From Acutalibacter sp. 1XD8-36 (GTDB taxonomy: Bacteria; Bacillota; Clostridia; Oscillospirales; Acutalibacteraceae), in the NCBI RefSeq assembly GCF_009917525.1, contig NZ_QZDU01000002.1, positions 434,001-498,000 on the forward strand: a stretch of DNA of 64,000 nt, read 5' to 3'. Each line of letters starts with the position of its first letter. Within the stretch, counting starts at the first letter, position 1. A program made the position numbers and the translations under genes. Below, in pieces: positions 9,957 through 18,518 of the stretch. Under the pieces are notes generated by a model, which was given only the letters and a program-made list of their open reading frames with translations, was not told the DNA's origin and ran no database searches.

Positions 9957-10589
9957 TTACGCTTTCACGCTGTCGCGCACGATGACTACGCCGCCGTTGG
10001 GACCGGGTATGGCGCCCTTGATGGCTATGAGATTGTTCTCCGCGTCCACCTTTGCAACAGTCAGGTTCTGCACCGTGACGGTCTCAGCGCCCAGGTGGCC
10101 CGCCATCTTCAGGCCCTTCCAGACTCTGGAGGGGCTGGAGCACGCGCCGTTGGAGCCGCCGTGACGTGCAACGGGGCCGGAGCCGTGGCTCTCCTTCAGG
10201 CGGTGGAAGTTCCAGCGCTTGATGACGCCCGCGTAGCCCTTGCCCTTGCTGGTGCCGGTGACGTCCACCCGCTCGCCGGCCTCAAAGGTGTCGGCCTTGA
10301 TAAGGTCGCCCACATTCAGCGCGCTGATGTCTTCAAGCCTCAGCTCCTTCAGGGTCTTCTTGGGGGCGACGTCGCCCTTCTTGAAGTGGCCAGAAAGGGG
10401 CTTATTCACCCGCTGGGGCTTCTGGTCGCCGAAGCCCAGCTGCACCGCGTCGTAGCCGTCGGTCTCCACTGTCTTCTTCTGGGTCACAACACAGGGGCCG
10501 GCCTCCACAACGGTTACCGGGATGACCTTGCCCTTGTCGTCGAAGATTTGCGTCATGCCAATCTTCTTTCCGATGATCCCTTTTTTCAT
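9957..10589 (-). CDS. rplC: Large-subunit ribosomal protein uL3
   Basis: uL3 reaches the peptidyl-transferase centre with a long loop and helps initiate 50S assembly. The 210-residue product starts [20 protein letters not shown] and contains [14 protein letters not shown] and the loop [12 protein letters not shown]. It is the second gene of the S10 operon, about 110 bases after rpsJ. Confidence 0.98.
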   Translation of the reverse strand: MKKGIIGKKIGMTQIFDDKGKVIPVTVVEAGPCVVTQKKTVETDGYDAVQLGFGDQKPQRVNKPLSGHFKKGDVAPKKTLKELRLEDISALNVGDLIKADTFEAGERVDVTGTSKGKGYAGVIKRWNFHRLKESHGSGPVARHGGSNGACSSPSRVWKGLKMAGHLGAETVTVQNLTVAKVDAENNLIAIKGAIPGPNGGVVIVRDSVKA

Positions 10590-10702
10590 GTTCTGCTTCC
10601 TTTCTACTCCTGGGATAATTCCTATCCCCTTAGGTTATTGGTCGATAAGCGGGAACGCCTATCGACATGACCCTCCGTCTCGGTAGGTCAGGACTGAGCT
10701 TT

Positions 10703-11014
10703 TTACAGCTTTATCTCAATCTCGACGCCGGCGGGGAGCTCCAGGCCCATCATTGCCTCAACAGTCTTGTTGCTGGGCCGGAGAATGTCGACCAGTCTCT
10801 TATGGGTACGCATTTCAAACTGCTCGCGGCTGTCCTTGTACTTGTGGACGGCCCTGAGGATGGTGACAATCTGCTTCTCCGTGGGCAGCGGCACCGGTCC
10901 GGAGACCCTGGCGCCCGTGCGCTTCGCGGTAGCGACTATCTTCTCTGCGGACTGGTCCACCAGCTGGTGGTCGTACCCCTTGATTCTGATCCTGATTTTT
11001 TCCTTGACTGCCAT
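10703..11014 (-). CDS. rpsJ: Small-subunit ribosomal protein uS10
   Basis: uS10 is a 30S head protein that also partners NusB in antitermination. It is the first gene of the S10 operon. The 103-residue product contains [20 protein letters not shown] and the [10 protein letters not shown] signature. An AGGAGGCGG ribosome-binding site lies just upstream. It is preceded by an untranslated leader of about 340 bases. Confidence 0.98.
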   Translation of the reverse strand: MAVKEKIRIRIKGYDHQLVDQSAEKIVATAKRTGARVSGPVPLPTEKQIVTILRAVHKYKDSREQFEMRTHKRLVDILRPSNKTVEAMMGLELPAGVEIEIKL

Positions 11015-11355
11015 TTCTATAACCGCCTCCTAAATCGTTCTTGGGCGTCTTGCTTTTTCCAACACTGTCCCGGGTGTTTCACCGTCCGGCATAGAAAAAC
11101 CGGCAGTCCGCACCAGCGCAAAAAGCGCGGCAGACCCCGGGGACAGAGCCGAAACTCACAGTTTCCTCCAAGGAGCGCACACACGGCCTGCCGGGGGCTG
11201 CCCGGCGGTTCCTGCACCCATCAGATTCCTTCGCCCGGTTTAAAATCGGACATACTCCACGGAAATAACCGGCTGAGTCCACACCGTGAACTCATAGGCC
11301 GCAACCTCCCGCTTCAACGCATATCAGGGCATTAAATACCCATTTGGCAATCGTA
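11015..11355 (-). promoter_or_regulatory. Long untranslated leader of the S10-spc operon
   Basis: No gene is supported between rpsJ and its promoter. The transcribed leader is about 340 nt. It contains GC-rich complementary segments, including CCGCCGGGCAG / CCCCCGGCAGG and CTGCCGG / GCCGG pairs near the rpsJ end. Two overlapping minus-strand frames of 66-67 codons have ribosomal-unlike, Arg/Cys-rich translations and no good ribosome-binding sites, so I treat them as non-coding. A long structured leader is consistent with autogenous control or processing, which is inference. Confidence 0.5.
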
Positions 11356-11362
11356 CCTGCTT

Positions 11363-11391
11363 ATATTACCACAAGACCTTGTATTTTGCAA
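11363..11391 (-). promoter_or_regulatory. SigA-type promoter of the S10-spc operon
   Basis: On the minus strand TTGCAA (11386-11391) and TAATAT (11363-11368) are separated by 17 bases. It is the only good promoter upstream of rpsJ and would begin transcription near 11355. Confidence 0.75.
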
Positions 11392-11430
11392 GTGCTTTTT
11401 CAAAAAAATTTTACAAATTTCCCGCCGCCA

Positions 11431-11490
11431 TCCCCCGAAGGGGGATTGCCGATATCCCCTAAAGGGGAAGCCCCCGGTTTCCCGGGGGCT
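11431..11490 (-). terminator. Tandem hairpins downstream of spoIIE
   Basis: Three GC-rich hairpins follow spoIIE in a row: AGCCCCCGG/CCGGGGGCT (11469-11490), CCCC-TAAA-GGGG (about 11456-11467), and ATCCCCC/GGGGGAT around a GAA loop (about 11430-11446). A T-rich stretch follows on the minus strand (11401-11425). Together they probably end spoIIE transcription just before the S10 promoter. Confidence 0.6.
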
Positions 11491-11501
11491 GTATACCGCC
11501 C

Positions 11502-13850
11502 CTACTGCACCACCAGCACCAGCGCAGTAACATCGTCCTCGTGCCCGTCGCTCCTGCGCCTGCGGGCCTCGTCGGTTATCCTCTGTGCCAAAAGATTCGG
11601 GTTTTCCTCCTCGTCCCAGGCCATCACAAGGTCAATCAGCCACTCGCTTCCAGCGGCTACAACGCCATCGGAGACCATTACAACTATATCCCCCACGTCC
11701 ACCTCTCTCTCCGCTTCGGCAAACTCCACCCCCGGCATAATCCCCACCGGAACGCTCGAGGCCTCTATGAGCTCGCTGTGCCTGCCCCTTCTCAGCACGG
11801 TACAGGCCGCCCCGGCCTTAAAAAATTCGGCTTTCCCCGAAAACAAGTCTATACAGGCCACGTCCATAGTAGCCAGGGACTCGTCCCCGGACTTTGCAAT
11901 CAGCGCGGAATTCACCGTCTCAAGCATACTGTCGAAGCCTATTCCCGCCTTTAACAGGCTCTCCGCCATAGCCGAGGTCATGGCACCGTCAACAGCTGCA
12001 CGCCCGCCTGTGCCCATTCCGTCGCTGAGCACGGCTATCAGCCTTCCGCAGCCGTCATAGAACACATTGGTGCTGTCCCCACAGAAGGCTCCGCCCCCGG
12101 CGCAGTATTGAGAGAACCCCCGGCCTATCTGGAGCTGTGGCCGCTGGCACATCTGTATCCTGCACCTGTCCTCTGCGCTGCTGACGCAGGGCGGTGCGAA
12201 TACCCTGCCGCAGGCCTCAGAGACCTCCCTTGTGAACGCGGCCCTGTTCAGCCGCTTCTGCCGCTCCCTGCTTATCTCCGCTTCAACTGTCATGCGCCCA
12301 AACCTATCCACCCGGCAGCAGACCTCCAGGGGCGTCACCCCGCTTTCCCTGAGAATAGCGGCGACCCTTCCCGCCGCCTCCTCGTCGAAGCGCTGGTACA
12401 TGGAGAACTCCCCGGCCATCTCCTCCAGAATCCCGGCGGTGGTATGGAAATGCCCCTCAACCACCTCCCGCACCTGGGCGGCCCTCAGCTCCGCCGCCTC
12501 CTTCATAAGATAGCGGGCGTAGTTTTTATTTACCTCGTCCCGCATCTCGCCTACCCGGCAGCAGCGCCCGGAGAACTCCTTTGTAAAATCGCTGGTCTCA
12601 AGACGCTCCTTTTCCTTCAGCGGCCTGTAGAGCTGGGCGAAGTTGTCCAGGGTCTCATCCTTATACTTTCTCCAGCACACCCCGCTCATGCCGCAGCCGG
12701 CGCATATTGTCTCGGTGGACTTATTATAGACCCCCTGTAAATTGGGCGCGCATACCACGCTGAGCTTTTTTGATATCTCGTCCACAGAGTCAGAAACGCT
12801 CAAAAGAGCCTGGGCCGCGTATCTCAGCCGCATGACTATATTGCCCCTAAGCGCCCCGCCCGAGAGGGTGTCCGGCCTCACCCCGAACAGTTCCCCCAGC
12901 CGTCTGCTCCTGGGTATGAGCATATAAGATACAGTAGCTGCCGCCACCTCTATTGACCCTGTAAATATCTGTGTACCTCCGGCCCCTACCTGCAGCGAGG
13001 CCACTCCGTGGGAGATTATAAACGCCGCCGCGGCAGCCACGGCGCCCATAGGCGCAAATACCCCCGCCATCAGTCCCCCGAGCCCATAGGCTCCTGAGAG
13101 GTAGGAGAGCCCCGCCGTAGCCAGGCCCTGTATGGCCCCGGCAGCCACTCCCGCCACAGCGCCCCCTGCTATGCCCCCTGCCCGGGCACAGCAGAGCACC
13201 AAAAGCACCAGCAGTATCCGCCCGACGGACACGCCCATAATGCTCACGTCCGAAAAGGCCAGCAGTATAATTCCCAGGCTCACCGACACCGCCGCTATAT
13301 CCCCGGTGTCAAACACAGTCCTGCTCCTGGGCCCCTCCAGGCCCTCACCGGTCAGCCCCATTATAATGTTTGCCGTCCTTTTAAGGAAGAACGCGCTCCC
13401 CGCCCCCAGAAAGGACTCCGCAACATACAGCGCCGCCGTATAGCTCACCGAGCCGTTTAAAAACACCATAGTCATGCCCGTAAGCAGCAGGGGCAGGAAT
13501 GCCGCCGCCGGTGCAAACAGCTGGTGGGAGTTCACTGTCTTCAACTCCGAGAGCGCCCAACGTATGGCTGTAACCGCCACTAAAGCCGCCGCGTATCTTG
13601 CGGGCACATATACCGGCGAGGGCAGCAGATACCCTAAAAACGCACCCATGGCCCCGGCCCAGAGCCCGCCCCTGGGCGCCGCCGCCACCGCCGCTATGCC
13701 GAACGGGGCGTACTTGCCGAACATGAGCCCCCTTGAACATATAAGCCCCAGAAGAAAGCTCCCCGCGGCAGTAAGGGCCTTTCTCATATGTTCAGTATGC
13801 AGCTGCTCCCCTATTGTCTCAATCCACGCTCTTACCTTTACACGTTCCAT
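11502..13850 (-). CDS. spoIIE: Stage II sporulation protein E (SpoIIE phosphatase)
   Basis: SpoIIE dephosphorylates SpoIIAA in the forespore, releasing sigma F, and takes part in polar septation. The N-terminal third has about ten hydrophobic segments. A middle region follows, and the C-terminal PP2C phosphatase domain (roughly the last 220 residues) has GDSTNVFYDGCGR, LSDGMGTG and VSDGV, which carry the metal-binding aspartates. I place the start at ATG 13848-13850 (about 782 residues) because GAGGTG lies seven bases upstream. An in-frame ATG at 13883 adds 11 residues. Its presence shows the organism belongs to an endospore-forming lineage. Confidence 0.96.
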   Translation of the reverse strand: MERVKVRAWIETIGEQLHTEHMRKALTAAGSFLLGLICSRGLMFGKYAPFGIAAVAAAPRGGLWAGAMGAFLGYLLPSPVYVPARYAAALVAVTAIRWALSELKTVNSHQLFAPAAAFLPLLLTGMTMVFLNGSVSYTAALYVAESFLGAGSAFFLKRTANIIMGLTGEGLEGPRSRTVFDTGDIAAVSVSLGIILLAFSDVSIMGVSVGRILLVLLVLCCARAGGIAGGAVAGVAAGAIQGLATAGLSYLSGAYGLGGLMAGVFAPMGAVAAAAAFIISHGVASLQVGAGGTQIFTGSIEVAAATVSYMLIPRSRRLGELFGVRPDTLSGGALRGNIVMRLRYAAQALLSVSDSVDEISKKLSVVCAPNLQGVYNKSTETICAGCGMSGVCWRKYKDETLDNFAQLYRPLKEKERLETSDFTKEFSGRCCRVGEMRDEVNKNYARYLMKEAAELRAAQVREVVEGHFHTTAGILEEMAGEFSMYQRFDEEAAGRVAAILRESGVTPLEVCCRVDRFGRMTVEAEISRERQKRLNRAAFTREVSEACGRVFAPPCVSSAEDRCRIQMCQRPQLQIGRGFSQYCAGGGAFCGDSTNVFYDGCGRLIAVLSDGMGTGGRAAVDGAMTSAMAESLLKAGIGFDSMLETVNSALIAKSGDESLATMDVACIDLFSGKAEFFKAGAACTVLRRGRHSELIEASSVPVGIMPGVEFAEAEREVDVGDIVVMVSDGVVAAGSEWLIDLVMAWDEEENPNLLAQRITDEARRRRSDGHEDDVTALVLVVQ

Positions 13851-13902
13851 CATTTTACACCTCATCCGACTTTTTACACACATATATTATGTATAGTGAT
13901 TA

Positions 13903-13966
13903 TGTCGACCCTTTCATATGGGCCGTGCAAATATAATAGCGCATTTAAAGGAAAATATCTGTCGCA
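13903..13966 (-). promoter_or_regulatory. Candidate Spo0A-controlled promoter of spoIIE
   Basis: A minus-strand TATTAT -10 element lies at 13933-13938, but no good -35 sits at 17 bases. Instead an 0A-box-like sequence, TGTCGCA on the plus strand (13960-13966), overlaps the -35 position. A second, TGTCGAC, is at 13903-13909. Each matches TGTCGAA at six of seven positions. This fits the known Spo0A~P activation of spoIIE, but the boxes are imperfect. Confidence 0.45.
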
Positions 13967-14035
13967 ACCACAACAGGGGTTTCTGGTATTTTATTGAGTA
14001 TTATGTCAAGCACAGTTTCTCCCTGTCCCTCACCG

Positions 14036-14064
14036 TTGACTTTTCACATATATTAGAATATAAT
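14036..14064 (+). promoter_or_regulatory. SigA-type promoter for the aminotransferase-trpS operon
   Basis: TTGACT (14036-14041) and TATAAT (14059-14064) are 17 bases apart, 41 bases before the aminotransferase ATG. Confidence 0.8.
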
Positions 14065-14104
14065 TAAGAAAAAACTTTACAAGAGAAAAGCGAGGTCAAA
14101 AGCC

Positions 14105-15295
14105 ATGGAATACCAATTCTCCGACCGGGTGAAGTCCCTAAAGCCCTCGGCCATAAGGGAGATACTGAAAAACTCCTCGGCCCCGGGCATAATCCCCCTC
14201 TCGGCGGGCAACCCCGCCCCGGACGCGTTCCCCTATGAGGACATCAGGAAGATATCCGGGGCGCTCCTGGAGGACACCCCCATTGAGGCCCTGCAGTACA
14301 GCGTCACCGAGGGCTATATTCCCCTTCGCCAGCACCTTATGAATTATATGGGCGAAAAGCATAATGTCGGCTCCGGCGACGACGATATACTCATAACCAG
14401 CGGCGCCCAGCAGGTGATGGACCTGCTCACCAAGACCCTTTTAAACGAAGGCGACACCGTCCTCTGCGAGGCCCCCAGCTTCATCGGCTCCCTGAACACA
14501 TTCCGCTCATACCGGGCGAAGCTCTGCGGCATACCCATGGAGCCTGACGGCATTAGTATTGAGGGGCTTGAGAAAGCGCTTGATACGGAAAAGAATATCA
14601 AGTATCTATATACTATACCAAACTTCCAGAACCCATCGGGTATCACCATGAGCTATGAAAAGCGCAAAAGGGTCTACGAGCTCTGCCGGGACCATAACGT
14701 GCTTGTCTTAGAGGACAACCCCTACGGCGACCTGCGCTTTGAGGGTGAAAACATCCCCAGCATTAAGTCCCTCGACCGGGCGGGCATTGTGATGTACGCG
14801 GGCTCCTTCTCCAAGGTGGTCTCCCCCGGCATGAGGGTCGGCTACGCCATAGGCCCGAAGCCTGTTATACAGAAGATGGTGGTCTGCAAGCAGGGCGAGG
14901 ACGTCCATTCCAATATATGGGCACAGATAGTCTGCCACCGCTTCATGACCGAGACCAACTACGAGGCCCACCTGGAGCGGCTTCGCGGCATATACCGCCG
15001 CAAATCCTCTGTGCTTTTAAAGGCCATGGAAGAGCACTTTGCCCCTCTCATCACCTGGAGCCCCTTTGAGGGCGGCCTGTTCGCCTGGTGCACCCTGCCG
15101 GACGGTATAGATATGCTGGACTTTGTAAAGCGCGGCACAGAGCGCAAGGTCTGCGTAGTCCCCGGCACAGCCTTCCTCACCGACGAGAGTGAGAGCTGCC
15201 AGAGCTTCCGTATCAATTTCTCAACGCCTACTGACGAACAGCTCAGTGAAGGCGTGAGGATTTTAGGGGAGATAGGGCGAGAGATGAAAGGGTAA
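14105..15295 (+). CDS. PLP-dependent aminotransferase, LysN/2-aminoadipate-aminotransferase-like
   Basis: A fold-type I, class I/II aminotransferase of 396 residues. The cofactor lysine is K237 in SFSKVVSPGMRVGY. The PNFQNPSG motif (172-179) and the EDNPYGDLR segment (203-211) hold the PLP ring and phosphate contacts. The closest known groups are LysN-type 2-aminoadipate aminotransferases and MocR-like enzymes without the DNA-binding domain. They act on 2-aminoadipate, branched-chain or aromatic keto acids. Substrate cannot be fixed from sequence. It is followed by trpS 38 bases downstream. Confidence 0.9.
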   Translation: MEYQFSDRVKSLKPSAIREILKNSSAPGIIPLSAGNPAPDAFPYEDIRKISGALLEDTPIEALQYSVTEGYIPLRQHLMNYMGEKHNVGSGDDDILITSGAQQVMDLLTKTLLNEGDTVLCEAPSFIGSLNTFRSYRAKLCGIPMEPDGISIEGLEKALDTEKNIKYLYTIPNFQNPSGITMSYEKRKRVYELCRDHNVLVLEDNPYGDLRFEGENIPSIKSLDRAGIVMYAGSFSKVVSPGMRVGYAIGPKPVIQKMVVCKQGEDVHSNIWAQIVCHRFMTETNYEAHLERLRGIYRRKSSVLLKAMEEHFAPLITWSPFEGGLFAWCTLPDGIDMLDFVKRGTERKVCVVPGTAFLTDESESCQSFRINFSTPTDEQLSEGVRILGEIGREMKG

Positions 15296-15333
15296 CCCCT
15301 TCGAAAAACTTATAGAGCAAGGAGATACAGCAA

Positions 15334-16335
15334 ATGGAAAATCAAGACAAAAAGCGCATACTGAGCATGTACCAGTGTACCGGCACCTTCACCCTGGGCA
15401 ACTACCTGGGGGCGCTCCGCAACCATATCAAGCTTCAGGACGAGGGCTACCAGTGTGTGTACGCCCTGGCTGACCTGCACGCCCTTACTGTGCGCCAGGT
15501 GCCCGCAGAGCTCAGGAAATATACCAAGGAGGCCTACGCCTGGCTGTTAGCCATGGGTCTGGACACTGAGAAGACCGTTTTCTTCATCCAGAGCCAGGTT
15601 CCCCAGCACTCACAGCTGGCGTGGCTTTTAAACTGCTACACCCAGTTTGGCGAGCTCTCAAGGATGACCCAGTTTAAGGATAAGTCCGCAAAGCACGCCG
15701 ACAATATCAACGCCGGGCTCTTCACCTACCCCTGCCTTATGGCAGCCGACATACTGTTATATCAGGCGGACTTCGTGCCGGTGGGAGCCGACCAGAAACA
15801 GCATGTTGAAATAGCCAGGGACATAGCCGAGCGCTTCAACGGAATTTACGGCGACACCTTCACCGTCCCCGAGCCACTGATACCAAAGCACGGCGCAAGG
15901 GTCATGTCCCTGCAAAATCCCCAGAGCAAGATGTCAAAGTCCGATGAAAACCAGAACGGCAATATCTCCGTTCTCGACGACCCTGATACTATAATGCGCA
16001 AGTTCAAGCGCGCCAAGACCGACAGCGGCTCTGAGGTCCGCTTTGCCGAGGGCAAGGACGGTGTCAACAACCTGATGAACATTTACGCCGCCGTCACCGG
16101 CAAGACCATGGAGGAGATTGAGCGGGAGTTCGAGGGCAAGGGCTACGGAGACTTCAAGCCCGCCGTGGCAGAGGCCGTGATAGCCGAGCTGCGCCCAATT
16201 CAGGAGCGCTATCATGAGCTCATAGCCGACAAGGAGTTTTTGGAGAAGACCTACAGGGAGCAGGCCCCCAAAGCCGCAGCCATCGCCCAGCGCACCCTCT
16301 CCAAGGTCATGAAGAAAGTCGGGCTGGTGAGCTGA
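15334..16335 (+). CDS. trpS: Tryptophanyl-tRNA synthetase
   Basis: A class I aminoacyl-tRNA synthetase that charges tRNA-Trp. The HIGH-equivalent is TGTFTLGNY (16-24), with Thr in place of the first His. KMSKS is exact at 199-203. The AADILLYQADFVPVGADQKQH tryptophan-site region is conserved in kind (about 138-157). At 333 residues it has the usual bacterial length. No T-box or trp-responsive leader is visible in the 38-base gap upstream. One base separates it from the next ORF. Confidence 0.97.
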   Translation: MENQDKKRILSMYQCTGTFTLGNYLGALRNHIKLQDEGYQCVYALADLHALTVRQVPAELRKYTKEAYAWLLAMGLDTEKTVFFIQSQVPQHSQLAWLLNCYTQFGELSRMTQFKDKSAKHADNINAGLFTYPCLMAADILLYQADFVPVGADQKQHVEIARDIAERFNGIYGDTFTVPEPLIPKHGARVMSLQNPQSKMSKSDENQNGNISVLDDPDTIMRKFKRAKTDSGSEVRFAEGKDGVNNLMNIYAAVTGKTMEEIEREFEGKGYGDFKPAVAEAVIAELRPIQERYHELIADKEFLEKTYREQAPKAAAIAQRTLSKVMKKVGLVS

Positions 16336-16336
16336 T

Positions 16337-17095
16337 ATGCCCAGGCGCAGGCTGGAGCTTACAGAGGAACCAGAATTCCAGCTAATATGCGGAGACCAGG
16401 GGGACGGCGTGTACTCCATACGCCTGAGCCGTCCCGGCCACCCGGACTGGCGCATGGCGGCGGGGGATTTCCTCAGTTTTCATGAAGCTATGGATATCCC
16501 CTATAATCTGGAAATAAATGAGAGGGACAAAACCGATATGTGGGAGTATTATGCCGGGTTCAGCAATGATAAACCCAAGCATAGCTATAACGACCCATAC
16601 CTTCGACTCGGGGAACCCGCTGTGCTGGTGCACAGCACGACTACAGAAAACTGGGACTCTATCCGCGGAGAGGGTCGTCTTGAGAGCTGGAACACCCTTA
16701 AATCCCGTGTAGCCCTCCGGGAACATGAGCCCATCGGCGCGGCCCTGGGGGACCCGGAGGATTTCAGGGACTATATTATGTTCGGCAGCGGAACCACCGG
16801 CGAACTTATTGTCAGCTCAAAGCAGAAGGGGCGCATATGCACGGACCCTCATATAGACTATCTCACCGGGGCAAGGCTCTATTTCGATGCAGCCCTCATG
16901 GCTCGGGACGGCCTGCTGCTGCGTGACGGCTGCCATATGAAAGTCCGGGACAGGCTTCTTTTGGAGCCGTATCTCATATGGGCCGCGGACTGGAAAGCGG
17001 CGGGGCTGAGTTCGCCAGACTCACAGCCGGAAACCTTCGCCAATCTTGCCGACAGGGAGTTCTCCCGCCGGTTCAAAGAATACACTTTGCTATAG
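16337..17095 (+). CDS. Uncharacterised protein with Tpt1/KptA-like (ART-fold) features
   Basis: This 252-residue protein is not in a family I recognise with certainty. Residues 95-215 show the layout of the RNA 2'-phosphotransferase Tpt1/KptA and related ADP-ribosyltransferase folds. That layout is an H-S/G-T motif (LVHSTT, 97-102), a following WDSIRGEGRL helix-loop, then YFDAALMARDG (182-192) and DRLLLEPYLI (205-214), resembling the VDA-M-DG and VP-YL elements of KptA. The N-terminal 90 residues have no recognisable domain. Its ATG begins one base after the trpS stop, so it is translationally coupled to trpS. If the fold is right, NAD-dependent RNA or nucleotide modification is possible; this is inference. 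Confidence 0.6.
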   Translation: MPRRRLELTEEPEFQLICGDQGDGVYSIRLSRPGHPDWRMAAGDFLSFHEAMDIPYNLEINERDKTDMWEYYAGFSNDKPKHSYNDPYLRLGEPAVLVHSTTTENWDSIRGEGRLESWNTLKSRVALREHEPIGAALGDPEDFRDYIMFGSGTTGELIVSSKQKGRICTDPHIDYLTGARLYFDAALMARDGLLLRDGCHMKVRDRLLLEPYLIWAADWKAAGLSSPDSQPETFANLADREFSRRFKEYTLL

Positions 17096-17106
17096 GAGAG
17101 AAGCGT

Positions 17107-18336
17107 ATGGAATCTTTAAAGGAACTATACAGAATAGGCCGGGGCCCCTCCAGCTCCCACACCATGGGCCCGAGTTTTGCCGCCGAGCGCTTTCGTTCGG
17201 ACTTTCCCAAAGCCGACAGCTTCCAGGTGACCCTCTTCGGCTCCCTTGCCAAAACCGGCCGGGGGCACCTTACGGACGTCGCCATCCGTGAGGCGCTGGA
17301 GCCCCTGCCCACAGTGATAACCTTCGACACCACCACCGAGGACCTTCCCCACCCCAACACCATGACCCTGGAGGCCTTTCAAAATGGCGTGAGCCTGGGC
17401 TCCTGGCGGGTCATGAGCGTTGGCGGCGGCAAGATAGCCGTCGAGGACCTTGTCCTTGGGGACTCCGCCCCCGGTGCCGGGCCCTCTGCGGACCCTCCCA
17501 GGGTATATCCCCTCAGCACCTTCACAGACATAAAAAATTACTGCCGGGATAGGGATATCTACCTCTGGCAGTATGTGGAGCAGTGCGAGGGACCGGGAAT
17601 TTGGGACTACCTCTCAAACGTCTGGGAGACAATGAAGGAGGCCGTCTACCGGGGCATACGCCGGGACGGTGAGCTCTCCGGGGGCCTTGGCGTTCAGCGC
17701 AAGGCCATGTACCTCAACCGCCAGCGCCATATGGACGAGAGCAAGGAGACAAGGGAAAACCGCAAGGTCTGTGCCTATGCCTTTGCCGTCAGCGAAGAAA
17801 ATGCCGGCGGCGGCACAATCGTCACCGCCCCCACCTGCGGGGCCTGCGGCGTGCTCCCTGCCGTTATGCTCTATAAGCAGGAGCAGCAGGGCTTCTCCGA
17901 CAGGGACATGCTCAAGGGGCTTGCCGTGGCGGGGCTTGTGGGCAATGTTATCAAGACCAATGCCTCTATCTCAGGCGCGGAGTGCGGCTGTCAGGCCGAG
18001 ATTGGCAGCGCCTGCTCCATGGCCGCGGCGGGGCTTGCGGAGATATACCATATGGATATGGACCAAATCGAGTATGCGGCAGAGGTAGCCATGGAGCACC
18101 ATCTAGGGCTCACCTGCGACCCCATTGGGGGACTTGTTCAGATACCCTGTATCGAGCGCAACGCTGTGGCGGGGATGAGGGCCATAAATGCCTTGAGTCT
18201 GGCGAATTTTCTTACCTATACCAGGAAGATAAGCTTTGATATGGTAGTCAGGACCATGTATGAGACCGGGCGGGATTTATTCAGCAAGTACCGCGAGACC
18301 AGCGAGGGCGGGCTGGCTAAGGTTTATACGGAGTAG
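17107..18336 (+). CDS. sdaA: L-serine dehydratase, iron-sulfur dependent, single-chain
   Basis: L-serine is deaminated to pyruvate and ammonia by this 4Fe-4S enzyme. The 409-residue protein fuses the beta domain (GRGPSSSHTMGP near residue 11; about 1-150) to the alpha domain. The alpha domain carries TAPTCGACGVLPAV, AECGCQAEIGSACSM and QIPCIERNAVAG, which hold the cluster cysteines. Many Firmicutes encode the halves separately as SdaAB and SdaAA. The ATG at 17107 has GGAGAG upstream. It lies 11 bases after the preceding ORF. An in-frame extension to 16978 overlaps that gene and is rejected. Confidence 0.95.
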   Translation: MESLKELYRIGRGPSSSHTMGPSFAAERFRSDFPKADSFQVTLFGSLAKTGRGHLTDVAIREALEPLPTVITFDTTTEDLPHPNTMTLEAFQNGVSLGSWRVMSVGGGKIAVEDLVLGDSAPGAGPSADPPRVYPLSTFTDIKNYCRDRDIYLWQYVEQCEGPGIWDYLSNVWETMKEAVYRGIRRDGELSGGLGVQRKAMYLNRQRHMDESKETRENRKVCAYAFAVSEENAGGGTIVTAPTCGACGVLPAVMLYKQEQQGFSDRDMLKGLAVAGLVGNVIKTNASISGAECGCQAEIGSACSMAAAGLAEIYHMDMDQIEYAAEVAMEHHLGLTCDPIGGLVQIPCIERNAVAGMRAINALSLANFLTYTRKISFDMVVRTMYETGRDLFSKYRETSEGGLAKVYTE

Positions 18337-18354
18337 GGTGATGGATTTTTGCTG

Positions 18355-18375
18355 CAAAAGCGTTTTGCGCTTTTG
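18355..18375 (+). terminator. Hairpin after sdaA
   Basis: CAAAAGCG (18355-18362) and CGCTTTTG (18368-18375) form a perfect 8-bp stem with a 5-base loop, 18 bases after the sdaA stop. There is no long T-run, so termination is plausible but not certain. Confidence 0.4.
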
Positions 18376-18432
18376 TAGTAGGCCGGGGCTCTGCCCCGGG
18401 CCCCGCAGCCTTGAAAGGCTGGCGAACTTTTT
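18376..18432 (-). repeat. Dispersed palindromic repeat, copy A
   Basis: This intergenic unit contains two hairpins: CCGGGGC-TCT-GCCCCGG (18383-18399) and CAGCCTT-GA-AAGGCTG (18406-18421), then GGCGAACTTTTTT. Related units are at 42056-42112 and 56221-56262. Stem sequences differ between copies but pairing is kept. Strand is given so that the AAAAGTT-type edge comes first, as in the other copies. Confidence 0.75.
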
Positions 18433-18518
18433 TCCCGCTTCGCGCAATATTTTTTCACGGCAGGCTTACCTTTTGCCCGCCGCTTCAGTCTAATGGTTAA
18501 AATGGGGGTGATGGATAC

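Noticed and set aside
11017-11282. Two overlapping frames of 66-67 codons in the S10 leader
   Set aside because: No ribosome-binding site, atypical composition and no recognisable product; the region is better explained as untranslated leader.
15296-15333. T-box or tryptophan attenuator before trpS
   Set aside because: Only 38 bases separate it from the upstream gene; no T-box motif or hairpin is present.
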